This document shows, in pieces, positions 22,194 to 34,380 of a stretch of 64,000 nt of DNA (position 1 is its first letter; each line of letters opens with the position of its first letter). The stretch covers positions 45,207,188 to 45,271,187 of the forward strand of contig NC_091300.1 of assembly GCF_038502225.1 (NCBI RefSeq), written 5' to 3'. This DNA is from Cherax quadricarinatus. Its lineage: Eukaryota > Arthropoda > Malacostraca > Decapoda > Parastacidae. The position numbers and the translations under genes are program-made. The notes beneath the pieces were generated by a model. The model was given only the letters and a program-made list of their open reading frames with translations. It had not been told where the DNA came from and did not search any database.

Positions 22194-22348
22194 GAGGGAC
22201 TTGCACATCGGAGCTTGTTTCTTGGGTGGCATTGAAAATTGGGTTGGTCAAATGTTTGTTAGTGGGATGAATTGTAAAGGACCTGCCTAGTATGGGCCAA
22301 CAGGCCTGCTGCAGTGTTCCTCCTTTCTTATGTTCTTATGTTCTTATG

Positions 22349-23598
22349 AACTGCATCTGCCACTTTTCTGACCAGGTATTGAGTTTGTCTAAATCCTCCT
22401 GAAGTTCCCTCATATCTACGTTTGAATCAGTTATCCTACCTATCTTTGTGTCATCGGCGAATTTGCTCATATCACTTGTAATTCCTTCATCAAGATCATT
22501 AATGTATATATGTTAAACAACAACGGGCCCAAGACTGATCCCTATGGAACGCCACTTGTTACAGATCCCTACTCGGATTTAGCCCCATTTATGGATACTT
22601 TCTGCTTCCTGTCAGTGAGCCATGACTCGATCCATGAGAGCACTTTTTCCCCAGTGCCATGAGCTGCCACTTTCTTTAGGTGTTTGGTGGGATATATATA
22701 TCAAAAGCCTTACTAAAATCTAAATAAACAATATCAAATTCTTTATCGTGATCAACAGCCTCAAAAGCTTTACTGAAGAAAGTTAATAAATTAGACAAGA
22801 ACGGCCTCTCGTGAATCCATGCTGAGTATCATTAATCAGATTATGCTTATCCAGATGGCTTCTTATAATCTCAGCTATAATTGACTCTAGTAATTTGCCT
22901 ACAGTTGAGGTCAGGCTTATTGGGCGGTAATTTGACGGTAACGACTTGTCTCCTGCTTTTAAAATAGGAATTACATTAGCCATCTTCCACATATCAGACA
23001 CTACACCTGTTTGAAGAAATATATTAAAAATATTAGTGGTTCACAGAGTTCCGTTTTGCATTCTTTAAGAACCCTTGAAAAAAGCTCATCAGAACCCGGC
23101 GATTTATTTTGTTTCATTCGGTCTATTTGTTTCATAACCATTTAACTAGTGACTGTGATGTTACATAATTTATCTTCTTCAGGTCCACTATAAATATTAA
23201 TTACTGGGATATTGTTAGTTTTTTCTTGTGTAAAAACCGCGAGAAAATAATTATTTAAAATCTAGCACATTTTGTTCTCTGTCAGTAAGATGCCCATAGT
23301 TATTTTTAATGGGACCTATCTTATCTCTAATTTTTGTTCCGTACACCTGGAATGAACTTTTTGGGTTAGTTTTCGAATTCCAAGCAACTTTAATTTCGTA
23401 CTCCTGTTTAGCGCTTTTCTTATCCCCTTTTTAATGTCACTCTTAATGTCAATATACTGATTCATAAGATGGCTCTCGCCTCTTTTGATACGTCTATAAA
23501 TTCCTTTCTTCTGCTCTAAAAGATATTTGAGTCTATTATTCATCCATTTTGGGTCATTTTTTTCTTATTTCCTTATACGGGATAAATGTTCTTTGGGC
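22349..23598 (-). pseudogene. CR1-A reverse-transcriptase core
   Basis: This is the minus-strand continuation of CR1-A on the far side of CR1-B. From 23598 down to 22349 it carries MNNRLKYLLEQKKGIYRRIKR, MWKMANVIPILKAGDKSLP, YRPISLTSTVGKLLES, QHGFTRGRSC and, out of frame, the DFSKAFD, GVPQGS and FADD blocks. Frameshifts and stops occur about every 200-400 bases. It ends at the SNW-type EKWQMQF block, which is interrupted by CR1-B. Confidence 0.85.
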
Positions 23599-23862
23599 CC
23601 GGTGGCCTGGTGGCTAAAGCTCCCGCTTCACACACGGAGGGCCGGGTTCGATTCCCGGCGAGTGGAAACATTTCTACACGTTTCCTTGCACCTGTTGCCC
23701 TGTTCACCTAGCAGCAAATAGGTACCTGGGTGTTAGTCGACTGGTGTGGGTCGCATCCTGGGGGACAAGATTGAGGACCCCAATGGAAATAAGTTACAGT
23801 CCTCGATGACGCACTGACTTTCTTGGGTTATACTTTGTTAAAAATCCGAACGAAATCTTACC
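23599..23862 (+). mobile_element. tRNA-derived SINE inserted in CR1-A
   Basis: The head resembles a tRNA, with an A-box-like TGGTGGCTAAAGCTCC and a perfect B box GGTTCGATTCC at about 23648-23658, so RNA polymerase III could transcribe it. The body shares GGTACCTGGGTGTTAGTCG and GGTGTGGGTCGCATCCTGGG with the SINE at 44191-44516. It splits CR1-A between TTCTTTGGGC and AGCATG, and TTGGGC is repeated on both sides (23593-23598 and 23863-23868), a 6-base target duplication. It is not a functional tRNA: the acceptor arm does not close and no CCA-type end is present. Confidence 0.88.
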
Positions 23863-23868
23863 TTGGGC

Positions 23869-25307
23869 AGCATGTATAGTGTTCAGAAAGCTGTCATATT
23901 GATAGATCTCTTCGTTACCCCAGTCAACAGATGATAAGTGTTCTCTAAGCCCATTGTAATCTGCTAAGCAAAAATCTGGGACCATTACTGAATTATCCCT
24001 ACTGTCATACTTCCAATCTATGCTAAAGGTAATTGATTTGTGATCGCTTGGGCCGAGTTCCTCTGTAATTTCTAAATTATTAACAAGGGTTTCCTTGTTT
24101 GCCAGAACATACAGTGCCACCCCACCCCCGTTACCGATACTTCTATCTACTTGGAACAATTTAAAGCCCTGAATGTGACATTCCGCAGGCATGTCCCGAC
24201 TTTTAGAATTAAACCACGTCTCAGTTTAGGCAAATACATCAATGTTACCTGCACTAGCTACTAATCTCAACTCGTCCATCTTATTCCTAGCACTACGGCT
24301 ATTAACATAATATAATTTTAAAGACCAGCCTTACTCTTTACCCTTCCTGCTCATTTCTGTTTGCCACTCAACCTATTACTGTCCTTGTTACCTAGTGCCA
24401 CTGGCTTTCCAATATCCACCTCATTCTGCCTATTACTATTTCCCCTAGACCTCATAATATTACTACACTGGGACTTCATTGTATTCCCGCTAAAACCCAT
24501 ACCACTAGCTATTCCTAGTTTAAAGCCCTAGCAGCTCCCTCCACTTCAGTTGCCAGTGTCCCCACCCCAGACCTATGTAAGTGAACCCTAATCCTGGCAT
24601 ACATGTCATTTCTGCCATAGAAGAGGTACCAGTTGTCAATGAATGTTACCGCATTTTCCTTACAGTATTTGTCCAGCGAGCAATTGACACCAATTGCCCT
24701 GGACAACCATTCGTTTCCAACTCCTCTCCTTGGCAAAATACCACATATGACAGGGTTCCCACTCTTCTTCGTAATTATCTCTATTGCTGACCTATACCTG
24801 CTAATCAGGTCCTCACACTTACCTCTGCCAACATCGTTGCCTCCTGCACTGATGCAGATAATAGGATTGTTCCCATTGCCTGTCCCTAATCCAAAAGGCC
24901 CTATCCATAAACTTAACCTGACTGTCTCCAACTAAAACAATGTTCTTACCTTCACTTGTGGAATTCGTCGTGACGTTCTCGATGGTCTTGGTTGGGATTT
25001 CCAGGGATGTCTCACTCATGTCTGCCAATGCTTCCTTGGTGCTTGTTGTGAGGTTCCCAGTAGACAACCCACATTCGTCAGGTAGCACCGAAAATGGGTT
25101 GGAAGTTCACAGTAGTCTTCTGGTTCTTCGTTGTTTCTGCCTCTTCAACAGTCTTCTTGATCCTCAGCTTGGTTCCATGTTGCCCAGCCACTGGCCAGGT
25201 TCTCCTCTTAACCTGAGGACTCAAAGCAGGAGGATTACTACGAATCCTCTTGTTCTCCTCCGTTAATCGCCGTATCTCCAGCTTAGCGACCCTAAGCTCC
25301 TTTACTC
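23869..25307 (-). pseudogene. CR1-A endonuclease and ORF1 remnants
   Basis: Minus-strand 24192-23870 encodes MPAECHIQGFKLFQVDRSI, GGVALYV fused directly to LANKETLVNNLEI, SDHKSITF and NTIHAAQ. The endonuclease therefore lacks its central LGDFN region. ORF1 follows upstream on the minus strand, at 25307-24515. It includes GDSQVKFMDRAF, ICISAGGNDVGRGKCED, GILPRRGVGNEWLSR and a DGVHLS region changed to RVHLHRS. Deletions and frameshifts separate these parts. The 5' end at 25307 lacks the ORF1 start codon. Confidence 0.85.
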
Positions 25308-25342
25308 ATTACTCAACATAATGTCATGTCCTCACACTAAAC
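25308..25342. repeat. Right flanking repeat of the CR1-A nest
   Basis: It matches 10731-10765 over 35 bases with one mismatch, and CR1-A begins immediately to its left. This is a candidate target-site duplication of unusual length. Confidence 0.65.
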
Positions 25343-26310
25343 ACAACATTGCTCAACATGTTCAAACACTTCATTCTTCTCCTACAACTGTTTAGACAAA
25401 TATGTACAACCATGACATTTAATTTCATTACCTTGTGTGGAAAATATCGTATGATTTCCCGACAGTTACCGTTCTCCCTAAGCTGGGAGGGGGAAGGTGC
25501 AACCCCCACATATGCCTATGGGGGGTTCCATAATTTCTTGTACATTCTTAATTTGTAAGCCTTAGCCTGGTGACAATGCTTGCATGGACTATTATATTAT
25601 ACACTACTAATTATACGTATTTAAGCCAAGTTAGAGTTAGAATTTAGCTTAGTAAACTACAACACCTCACATCCTACACAATAGGCCGTAGGCATCACTG
25701 CAGCCCGCCAGTTTGAGTGCCCATGGGTATGCAGGAGGCGGCTGTGCGTGTCACACATTAGCAGCGAGACAAACGGGGCGACTTCCCCCACTGCAATCTT
25801 TGTGCAGTGAAATAATAGCACACAACTCGAGTTACATTTCGACGCGATGAAGGAACTCTCACTACTGGACCAGTTGCACGTGACTCTCAGGTATTCTAGG
25901 TTTACCACGGCTTGTCTCACTCCCACGTAAGTAACTCGAGGGTAGTGGATGTATTCACATCTTGGGGTTCACGTACAAAGGGTGGCTACCACCTTCACCA
26001 GAGACCTACAGCTGCAAATGTCTAGCACGTCACACTGACCACTGTGAGATATAGAGGTACGTACATATTCATGTATCTAGGAAAGGGGTGGCAGGTTTCT
26101 GGTCTGAGATGAACAATAACTGGACATGGATTACTAATCTTATCAGTCATGAACCCACAGACAACCTCTGTTCTACACAACCTAAAAATCATTACACTTT
26201 TACTTCATTACCATGAAAAGAATTACATTAATTTCAATACCTTGAAAATTATTACATACTTCTATACCCCGAAAATATTAATATATATTCGATGTTCTTC
26301 AAATCTATCT

Positions 26311-26312
<2 letters not shown>
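25343..26312. other. Non-coding stretch, unrecognised
   Basis: There is no motif-bearing open frame and no repeat family that I recognise. A GC-richer section lies at about 25680-25830. Confidence 0.45.
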
Positions 26313-26574
<262 letters not shown>

Positions 26575-26578
<4 letters not shown>

Positions 26579-26901
26579 TTCATACACTTGCTAACTCACA
26601 CACACACCAACCAAAAAATGACATATATTTAAGAAACAAATTGATTTGGTAAATTTTTGATGATCTTCCCAAAATTGTAGCGACGCAACCCAGGCACCAC
26701 CACCCTTCCCTTCCCTTCCCTCTCCCTTCCCCCTTCCCTATCCTCCTGGCGATGGTGCTGCTGCTGCTGCTCACTTCCCCCAGCATTACCCCCGCCCACC
26801 TGCTCTGTTGTTGTTGTTGTTGTTGTTACTGTTGCTGCAGTTGTTACTGTGCAAACGGTACTCCATCAGTGGTTGGTGCAATGAAAGGATTTGTATCAGT
26901 A
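26575..26901. other. Simple-sequence cluster next to the BEL/Pao element
   Basis: It contains (CTTCC)n-like sequence at about 26703-26745, (CTG)n at 26756-26771 and (GTT)n at about 26810-26830. No gene is seen. Confidence 0.7.
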
Positions 26902-27638
26902 TGGAAAATTAAATTTACTTCGATGAATCTCATTAGATACATACCAGTAAATGGTAACAAAGGTAATTATTCTTTATCAATGTTACAGAGACAAGTAGGA
27001 ATTTTAGGACACCTAGGTCGCAAAAAATGTCCCCCTTCGATACCTACTACAATCTATATCTCCACAAATCACTCTGGACTTATATTAATTTCAAATGAAA
27101 TATACATCACCAGGAATTCCGGTAAAACATTATAAATGTGTGGACTGTATATTAAATTTAAAAAAATGAATACATATACATTGAAGGAGAATTTATCTTA
27201 ATACCACTCACCAATTAGTCTGGAGATTACAGTGTGTCATACACAAAACCCTCTGCCTAAAATATGAAGAAAATACTGGCCAGAATTTCAACATAAATAG
27301 ACATCACTCAGCTGTGGTAATATCCTGTTTCCATCTAATTACTTAGTCCTGTCCAGTCGCCTAATTCTCACGTTCTGCAGGACTGTAATTCCAACAATTT
27401 CGGCTCCTATTTGAGAGGTTTTAAGCCCAATATAACCTCTAGAGCGACGAAAATTCTTCCGATTTTCACTAACGTTTGTCTTGATCAATTCAAAACAATG
27501 GTGACTCCCCCCCAGCGACGCTCACCAATTTTGCTGGTTCTTTATTTATTTACAAATGAATTTTTATTACCTACAACATATTCCATCAATTTTCATAGAA
27601 AAAACACTGTATTTTCGGAAAATATACAGTATTTTCCA
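26902..27638 (-). repeat. 3' LTR of the BEL/Pao element
   Basis: It is 737 bases and nearly identical to 32565-33301. On the plus strand both LTRs share an open frame, MNLIRYIPVNGNKGNYSLS. This is antisense to the element and not taken as a gene. Confidence 0.88.
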
Positions 27639-27689
27639 CACTGCGGCCGGGTGGATTTCGTTGTTAAACGACTCAAATTACTCCTTCCT

Positions 27690-30600
27690 TTAGGAGACGA
27701 TTCCAACCAGTTCTGGCTTGAGTGGCTGTTTTCCTAGTAGGTCTCACTGCAATTTCATCTTCCTGCATCACTTGGTCAACACCATCTTCAATATCACTTG
27801 TCACTTTCCCATAGATTTTCATTTACATTTGATTGAATACCATTTAATTCCAAGGGAATCAATTTATTAATCGTTCATAAACTTTCCTGGCCACGACTCA
27901 ACACTTTGACATTCCTGACAACACCTTGTGCATCTGGGTACAATGTCAATACTTTGCCCAGAGTCCACAATGTTCGATACTGTTCAGTATCAATTAACAC
28001 AATATCACCTGGTTGAATGTTCTGTCGATTTACTGCCTCTGTCGCACCATAAAAGTGTTCACGTAGTGTAAGAAGATATTCCTTACCCCACACATTAGGC
28101 CAATCAATTACTTTATTAAACATCTTAAATTTATCACACAACACTGCCGCATCATTGTAATCTTCATCACTTTCTTCAGGATTATCTCTATAGACAGGGG
28201 CAGCTTCCAATTTCCTTCCACATATTAGGTGAGAAGGTGTTAATACGTCTCCTTCAGGTGTATCACTCATGTACGAGAGAGGCCGATTATTTATCCGATT
28301 CTCCGCCTCCACCAACACTGCACGAAATTCCTCCAAATTAATTCTCTTCCGGTGTAGTACGTTACGGAGACACCTCTTCACTGTGCCTATCAGTCTTTCG
28401 TAAAGCCCCCCCCTGCCAAGGGGCCCTAGGAGTAATAAATTTCCAGGTACACCCTCGTTAGGTTAACAGAGATTGAACATCGTTACTCTTATTTAATTCT
28501 ATCAAGTGTTGAGCACCCGCTACAAAATTTGTGGCATTATCCGAAATCATCAATCTCGGACAGGATCTCCTAGCTGCAAATTTTTGAAACAGCTGTATAA
28601 ACTGTTCTGCAGACAAGTCCTGTGCCACTTCTAAATGAACCGCCCTAGTAGCAGTACAAGTGAACAATCATACATACACTTTCAGTGGAACACCATATGA
28701 AGTACCTGTTAAAATGATTGGACCACTATAGTCTACACCTGTTACATCAAATGGTTTCACTAATTGTACACGCTCCTTTGGCAATGGTGGAGGACCTGGG
28801 TACATATAGGATCTGACATCCACACAGCGACATATTACACAATATTTAATCACCCTTTTTACACTTTGCCGTCCTTGTGGAATCCAGAAAGTTTCCCTAA
28901 TACAATTTAAGGTATCTTGTACCCCACCATGCATTACATTTTTATGGACATTTAAATCAATTAAATTTGTTAGATAAGTTTTGGGCAGTAAGATAGGGTG
29001 TTTAGCATAATCACCCAATTCAGCATTTTGTAACCTACCTCTGCACCTAATTACATTGTTCTCTAAATACAGCCCCAATTTCTCTATAATGGAACCTTTC
29101 ACAATTTTTCTTTCCATCATCAATTTAATCTCATTTCCATAGATTTCTTCTTGTATTAATAATTTCCCTCTTATAGTAAATGGTGACACTAAGTCTAGTG
29201 GATCAAAACATTTGGAAACTTCAGCAAGCAAGACTCTCTTAGTTAATTTATTGGGCATACTGTAGTTATTAGGTTTTTAACATTAACAAATCTTTCTCAG
29301 TATCCCAAGTTAAACCCAATACATTACTACATTTTGGCACTTCATCTCCAGAGTAATCTTTACTTATTTTGTCCTTTAATTTGAACGAAATTACTATTCC
29401 ATTCCCTCAGAGGCATATTTGCACTTTGCATTATTTTATTAGCCTCTCCATAAGTCATTAACAGTTCCTCTTCAGTTGACGTCACACCCAGGAAATTGTC
29501 CACATAAAATTGTTTGCTCATTACTTTACTCGATGGACTTTCCATACGTTTAAGGTGTGCATTTATCGTCGCTTGAAGTAGGAACGAACTGGATGTAGCA
29601 CAAAATAATACACTCCTAAAGTGAAAGATTTTCAGAGGGCTAAGTGGGTCACTAGGATTCTCAGGCCATAAGAAGCGGGTACAATCCCGGTCAGCCTCTT
29701 GTAAGCAACTCTTAGGAAAGCTTTACTTATGTCAGCCGTAAAGGCATAATTCTACACCCTGAAATTTAATAAGATATCTCCTAATTTTTCCGTCAACGAC
29801 GGACCTGTCATCAGTCATTTAAACTAGGTACATTTTTGTTACTCCTGGCACTACAATTAAACACAATCCTCAGAGGAGTGGTCTTAGAATCCTTCTTCAC
29901 TCCGTGATGTGGCAAATAGTGACCATAAATTTTGGCTAGCTCAGGAGGTACCTCTTCTATAAATTTATTAATTAATTGTTCAGTAATTATGTCATTATAG
30001 GTAGTCAACAATTCTGGTGTCTTACTCAGTTCGCGGAGCTGAGCCTTTAATTGTCCATATGTCATTCTGTAATTAGTGGGCAATTCTGGATGGTTCAGTC
30101 TCCACGGAAGTCGTATCCAGTATTGTCCAGATTCAAATTTTACATCTCTCAGGTATTGTTTCTGAGTAAAAGAATCGTCTGGACTTTCTTCATTTACATT
30201 TATTCCAATGCTGTCTAATTCCCACAATTTATGCACTGGCTCAACACCATCCTCTATGGAAGAATTACATTGGGGCATGATTTCATGAGTAAGACACACA
30301 GTGATAGTATTTATAGTTTCCTCTAGTCCTGCGTTATTATTACGAGGAATCCTACCATACATTACATGGCCTCCTGCAGTCTTTAAAATGGTGACACCAC
30401 ATTTCTTTACCATACCCTTTACAAAGGAGGCATAAGTCACTACCTATCAAAATATTTATTGGGTCTACAGAATCATCATTTACACCAGAAGGCGCTAAAT
30501 TTACATTATGTGAAAGTCTTTCTGTAGCTTTACTAAGCCCTACTGTAGATATTTTCTCTGGGAGTCTATCTACAATTACTGCATTAATATGTTTTTTCTC

Positions 30601-32230
30601 ATTGCCCAACCTGACAGTTACATAAACAGTGTCATACAATTGAGTCCTTTTATCCGAGAGAAAACCAGATAATTTTAAAGTTGTAGGATCTCCCATTTGT
30701 ACTTTCATCCCATTAAGACATTTACGTTTTATGAAAGTACGTTGGGATCCCTGGTCTAATAATGCAGTTACATTTTTTGATTTATGCCTTTTATCATCAA
30801 TTTTTACCTGTAACACAGGTAAGGCTACTTCAGCAAAACCATCATTATTAACATTAGCAGCAATTTTTACATTAGCTACTGTTGTGTCAGGATTGTCAAC
30901 ATTATCATTATTATCAACATTATCATGACTATATGGTGTCTTCCTTTGTGACATTGATAACTGTTGTTTAATTTGGCATGACAATCCTTTACATTGTGAT
31001 TACCTAGACATCTGATACATCTGTCAAGTTCTTTCAACTTTATCATTCCATGAATTGTATGCATTGCAATTCTTAGAAAAATGAGTACCCTTGCAGAAAA
31101 GACAATCTCTCTTTTCTTTGACTGGTTTCTTATTAATTGGGCTACTCTTAGGAGGGTATTTATTCTTCTTACCTTGTGGAGAATCATTATTTCTGATTCC
31201 TGCTACTTGATATGTACCTATGCAACTCTTACCAGTAGATGAATTCTGATTATTAACATTGGGATAATTTTTCCCTTTGTGAAACTTGACAGATACCTCA
31301 GAGTTATTATGTGTTGCATCTTTAAAATGAGTTGGTTGGCTGGTCTGCAACTGAACATTTAATTCTTGTAGATCTAGTCTTATTTCCTCCAGACTAAAAT
31401 AACCTTTGTGATACTTGTTCGAGAACCATTCACGTGTTTTACAGCTTAATTTATTCTGTACCATGGCACTCAATAACCAGTCTGATTCCTTCAGATTATA
31501 TTTATTACTTAAAGTTTTGAGAGTGCTCTCCAGTTTAACTCTAAACTGCTGTAAACCTTTGTAAGTGTGATCTGGAGATTTTAAATTAACAATGATAGTC
31601 ACTAAATCCAACCTACTTTGTTGTATATTACCATAAGTGACCTTCAACAAGTCAACTGCTTCCTTGTAAGAGTCATCTTCATTGGGAAAGGCTTGTGTGA
31701 GTATGTGAGCATCTCCTCTTACCTGTCCTTTGAGGTAAAATAATTTAGTAACACGTGCTAGATGACTCCTATCATGTACAGCTGCTTTAAAAATTGACCA
31801 AAACTCCTCCCAATTTTCTCCAGGATTAAATACAGGTAAACATAATTCTAGGAGTTTTGGCAAAGACATTTATTGGAACAGATTGATTAACTGCCTGGTT
31901 TACACCTTTTAATTTATTCAAAGCCTGACTTTTACAAGAATTTTTTCTTCTAATTCATAATACTGGTTCACGTAAGATCCATTTCTGTCTCATCTGCACA
32001 ATTTACTAACAAATCTCCTTCATATTTTTTATAATTTGTATGAATCATATCTATTCCCTAAAGCATCTAAATACAATTTTAAATCATCAGTATTCACACT
32101 TTCTTGATTCATTAATTCCAAACATTTATTGTATGCCGTTGTTATATGACCCTTTCTAGCCTGCAATGAGTTTTTTTGCTCTAAATTCCATGTGTTTGTC
32201 CTCTACATTAATTTCCTCATTTTCACCAAT
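27690..32230 (-). pseudogene. BEL/Pao gag-pol polyprotein, multiply frameshifted
   Basis: Read from 32230 downward. The gag N-terminus is at about 32220-31880 (degenerate). The gag core at 31869-31024 has LPVFNPGENWEEFWSIFKAAV, and CLFCKGTHFSKNC starts a zinc-knuckle pair, with CIRCLGNHNVKDC in another frame. The aspartic protease at 30984-30440 has VTALLDQGSQRTFIKR, the A17-type active site. Reverse transcriptase runs from 30440 to about 29360, with LRIVFNCSARS and FYVDNFLG (YVDN where YVDD is usual). RNase H and linker are at 29258-28668, including the HHCC-like zinc region CVICR. The integrase core is at 28667-28458, with SDNATNFVAGAQHL, and continues at 28381-27875 with AVLVEAENRINNRPL and GDIVLIDTEQYRTLWTLGKV. 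At least six frameshifts or stops break it, so it is not functional. Confidence 0.9.
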
Positions 32231-32564
32231 GGTGCAATGTATTAAATTCAACTTAAATATTAACACTAATTATGTACTTAATTATGCACTTTATAAAGGT
32301 AAATATTACAACTTACCTTTGAATAAATCCTAGCTACACTTGAGCTTAGCAATTACACATGTAAGAAAATTATAATATAAATTTTAAATGCATTAATATG
32401 AATCCTAGTTACACTTGAGCTTAGCAATTACACATTAAGTAAATTTGTGCACTTAAAACATCCACTTCCTTCTGTCATTTCACATATAATTATTGAGTAA
32501 TTAATTTACTAATTAATGACTTTACTAATTACATCCAGTTCGATCAAGGACCAACGGGCAACTA

Positions 32565-33301
32565 TATGGAAAATTAAATTTACTTGGATGAATCTCATTA
32601 GATACATACCAGTAAATGGTAACAAAGGTAATTATTCTTTATCAAAGTTACAGAGACAAGTAGGAATTTTAGGACACCTAGGTCGCAAAGAATGTCCCCC
32701 TTCGATACCTGCTATAATCTATATCTCCACAAATCACTCTGGACTTATATTAATTTCAAATGAAATATACATCACCAGGAATTCCGGTAAAACATTATAA
32801 ATGTGTGGACTGTATATTAAATTTAAAAAATGAATACATATATATTGAAGGAGAATTTATCTTAATACCACTCGCCAATTAGTCTGGAGATTACGGTGTG
32901 TCATACACAAAACCCTCTGCCTAAAATATGAAGAAAATACTGGCCAGAATTTCAACATAAATAGACATCACTCAGCTGTGGTAATATCCTGTTTCCATCT
33001 AATTACTTAGTCCGGTCCAGTCGCCTAATTCTCACGTTCTGCAGGACTGTAATTCCAACAATTTCGGCTCCTATTTGAGAGGTTTTAAGCCCAATATAAC
33101 CTCTAGAGCGATGAAAATTCTTCCGATTTTCACTAACGTTTGTCTTGATCAATTCAAAACAATGGTGACTCCCCCCCCAGCGACGCTCACCAATTTTGCT
33201 GGTTCTTTATTTATTTACAAATGAATTTTTATTACCTACAATATATTCCATCAATTTACATACAAAAAACACTATTTTTGGAAAATATACAGTATTTTCC
33301 A
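32565..33301 (-). repeat. 5' LTR of the BEL/Pao element
   Basis: This is the partner of 26902-27638. In element orientation it precedes the gag region. A stretch with TGGTCC about 13 bases inside the LTR end (near 32550) could be a primer-binding site, but I cannot match it to a tRNA end with confidence. Confidence 0.88.
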
Positions 33302-34380
33302 AAATCAGTAAAGAAAACAATGTCATATAATACCACATTGTTTTCTCCATGGTGAGGTGCTGCTTGCTACAACAGACAACAGTAAGTTCAAGGCTGCACT
33401 AGACAAAGTTGTAAAATTGGTCAAATACACAAAAAGTAGGTCACTTAAATCACGACAGCCTGGTAAACTGTGACGCTGGAGCAGTGTGTGTGAATCTTCT
33501 GCACACGGAGGCAAGATGGCCGCCCAGAGGCAGTGTTGTCACAAGCATATGAACTCAAGGATTTTTTTTTTTACCCTTGAGCAGCAAGAATTTTGTGTTG
33601 CTTGGTCTACAAAATTATTCTTCTTAGTGGATATCTTTGAACATTTAAATAAGGTAGATTCCAATATGCAAGACAAAACTTAAAATATCTTATTTTCCAC
33701 ATAAGATAAATTAAGAATTTAGGTTGTCAAAGTGAAGGAAGGCAACATGGATATGTTACCACATGTTGCTGCAGCAAACACTAGGGACAACATACCAATT
33801 GGTTTTTGAGTATTTTGTAGCACTTTCAGAAAAAATCAGTTCTATTTCCCAAGCCTATGTAGGGAAGACTGTGGTTGAGACCCATTTACGGCATCAGTAT
33901 CAAGGTCGTCGAAGTTCAGTATCTCAGAAGTGGAATTACTTGTAATACATAATGATGACAATCTGAAATTAAAGTATAAGGAAGCGCCTCTGGACGAGTT
34001 CTGAATAGATATTCAGAATAAGTATCTTCAAGTTGTGAAAAAAAAGCCAGTAATTCTCATGCAACTTCCCACATCTTGCCTCTTGTGAGTTGGGATTTTT
34101 TGAGCTAGCAAACATACAAACTAACACGAGGGAAAAGTTATAATCGGATGGGGAAGAAATGAGGTTGTCTGCCCAATATTCCACCTAATATTAAAATATC
34201 TCACTGTTACATAAGACAACTTTGTTTATTTTAATGAGCTTATAAACAGACATATATTTTATATTTCATATGTGTATTTTATGTGCTTGTATTTTCTTCT
34301 ATTTATTTTTTTCTTCTTATTATTGCTATTAAGACTAAGTACTTTTGGGAAGTGGTTCTAATAGAAAATTAACTAGGGGT
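33302..34380. other. AT-rich stretch, unrecognised
   Basis: No motif-bearing frame is present. One AAGATGGCCGCC site near 33510 resembles a YY1-type motif, with nothing around it that would make it a promoter. The short frame at 33763-33945 has no recognisable similarity. Confidence 0.4.

Larger units (their letters stand above)
18235..22348 (+). mobile_element. CR1-B: full-length plus-strand CR1 LINE (4.1 kb)
   Basis: The element has a 70-base 5' leader, ORF1 (18305-19270), a 14-base gap, ORF2 (19285-22193, broken), a 3' UTR of about 130 bases and a tail of CTTATGTT-type octamers. The 5' end is probably complete because ORF1 is whole, but no second copy with the same leader is in the window to prove it. 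It lies inside CR1-A, in the opposite orientation. Instead of a target duplication, about 25 bases of CR1-A are missing at the site. ORF1 with an esterase domain and ORF2 with endonuclease and reverse transcriptase define the CR1 clade. Confidence 0.9.
10766..25307 (-). mobile_element. CR1-A: minus-strand CR1 LINE split by three nested insertions
   Basis: The pieces are 10766-10818 (3' tail), 17445-18234 (3' UTR and C-terminal reverse transcriptase), 22349-23598 (reverse transcriptase), and 23869-25307 (endonuclease and ORF1). Together they give about 3.5 kb and read as one CR1 copy in order. The interruptions are an I-type LINE (10819-17444), CR1-B (18235-22348) and a SINE (23599-23862). The 5' end is lost about 15 codons into ORF1. 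There is an in-frame loss of roughly 110 codons in the endonuclease, between VALYV and LANKETLV near 24110, and a deletion in ORF1 near 24890. A 35-bp flanking repeat supports a single original insertion. Confidence 0.88.
26902..33301 (-). mobile_element. BEL/Pao LTR retrotransposon
   Basis: The element is 6.4 kb, bounded by direct LTRs (26902-27638 and 32565-33301). Between them on the minus strand lies a gag-protease-RT-RNase H-integrase order typical of BEL/Pao. Each LTR starts TGGAAAAT and ends ATTTTCCA in element orientation. In the first 170 or so bases that I compared, the two LTRs differ at about five positions, so the insertion is moderately old. No clean target duplication abuts both ends: TCAGTA lies directly left of 26902, and the same hexamer lies 3 bases right of 33301. 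Confidence 0.9.

Noticed and set aside
23599..23670. A functional tRNA gene
   Set aside because: It has A and B boxes but no closed acceptor stem, and a SINE body follows; target duplications flank it.
26930..27135. A duplicated small gene (MNLIRYIPVNGNKGNYSLS) also at 32580
   Set aside because: Both copies lie in the LTRs of the BEL/Pao element, antisense to it.
33500..33525. YY1-like promoter site
   Set aside because: A single motif with no gene or transcript evidence nearby.
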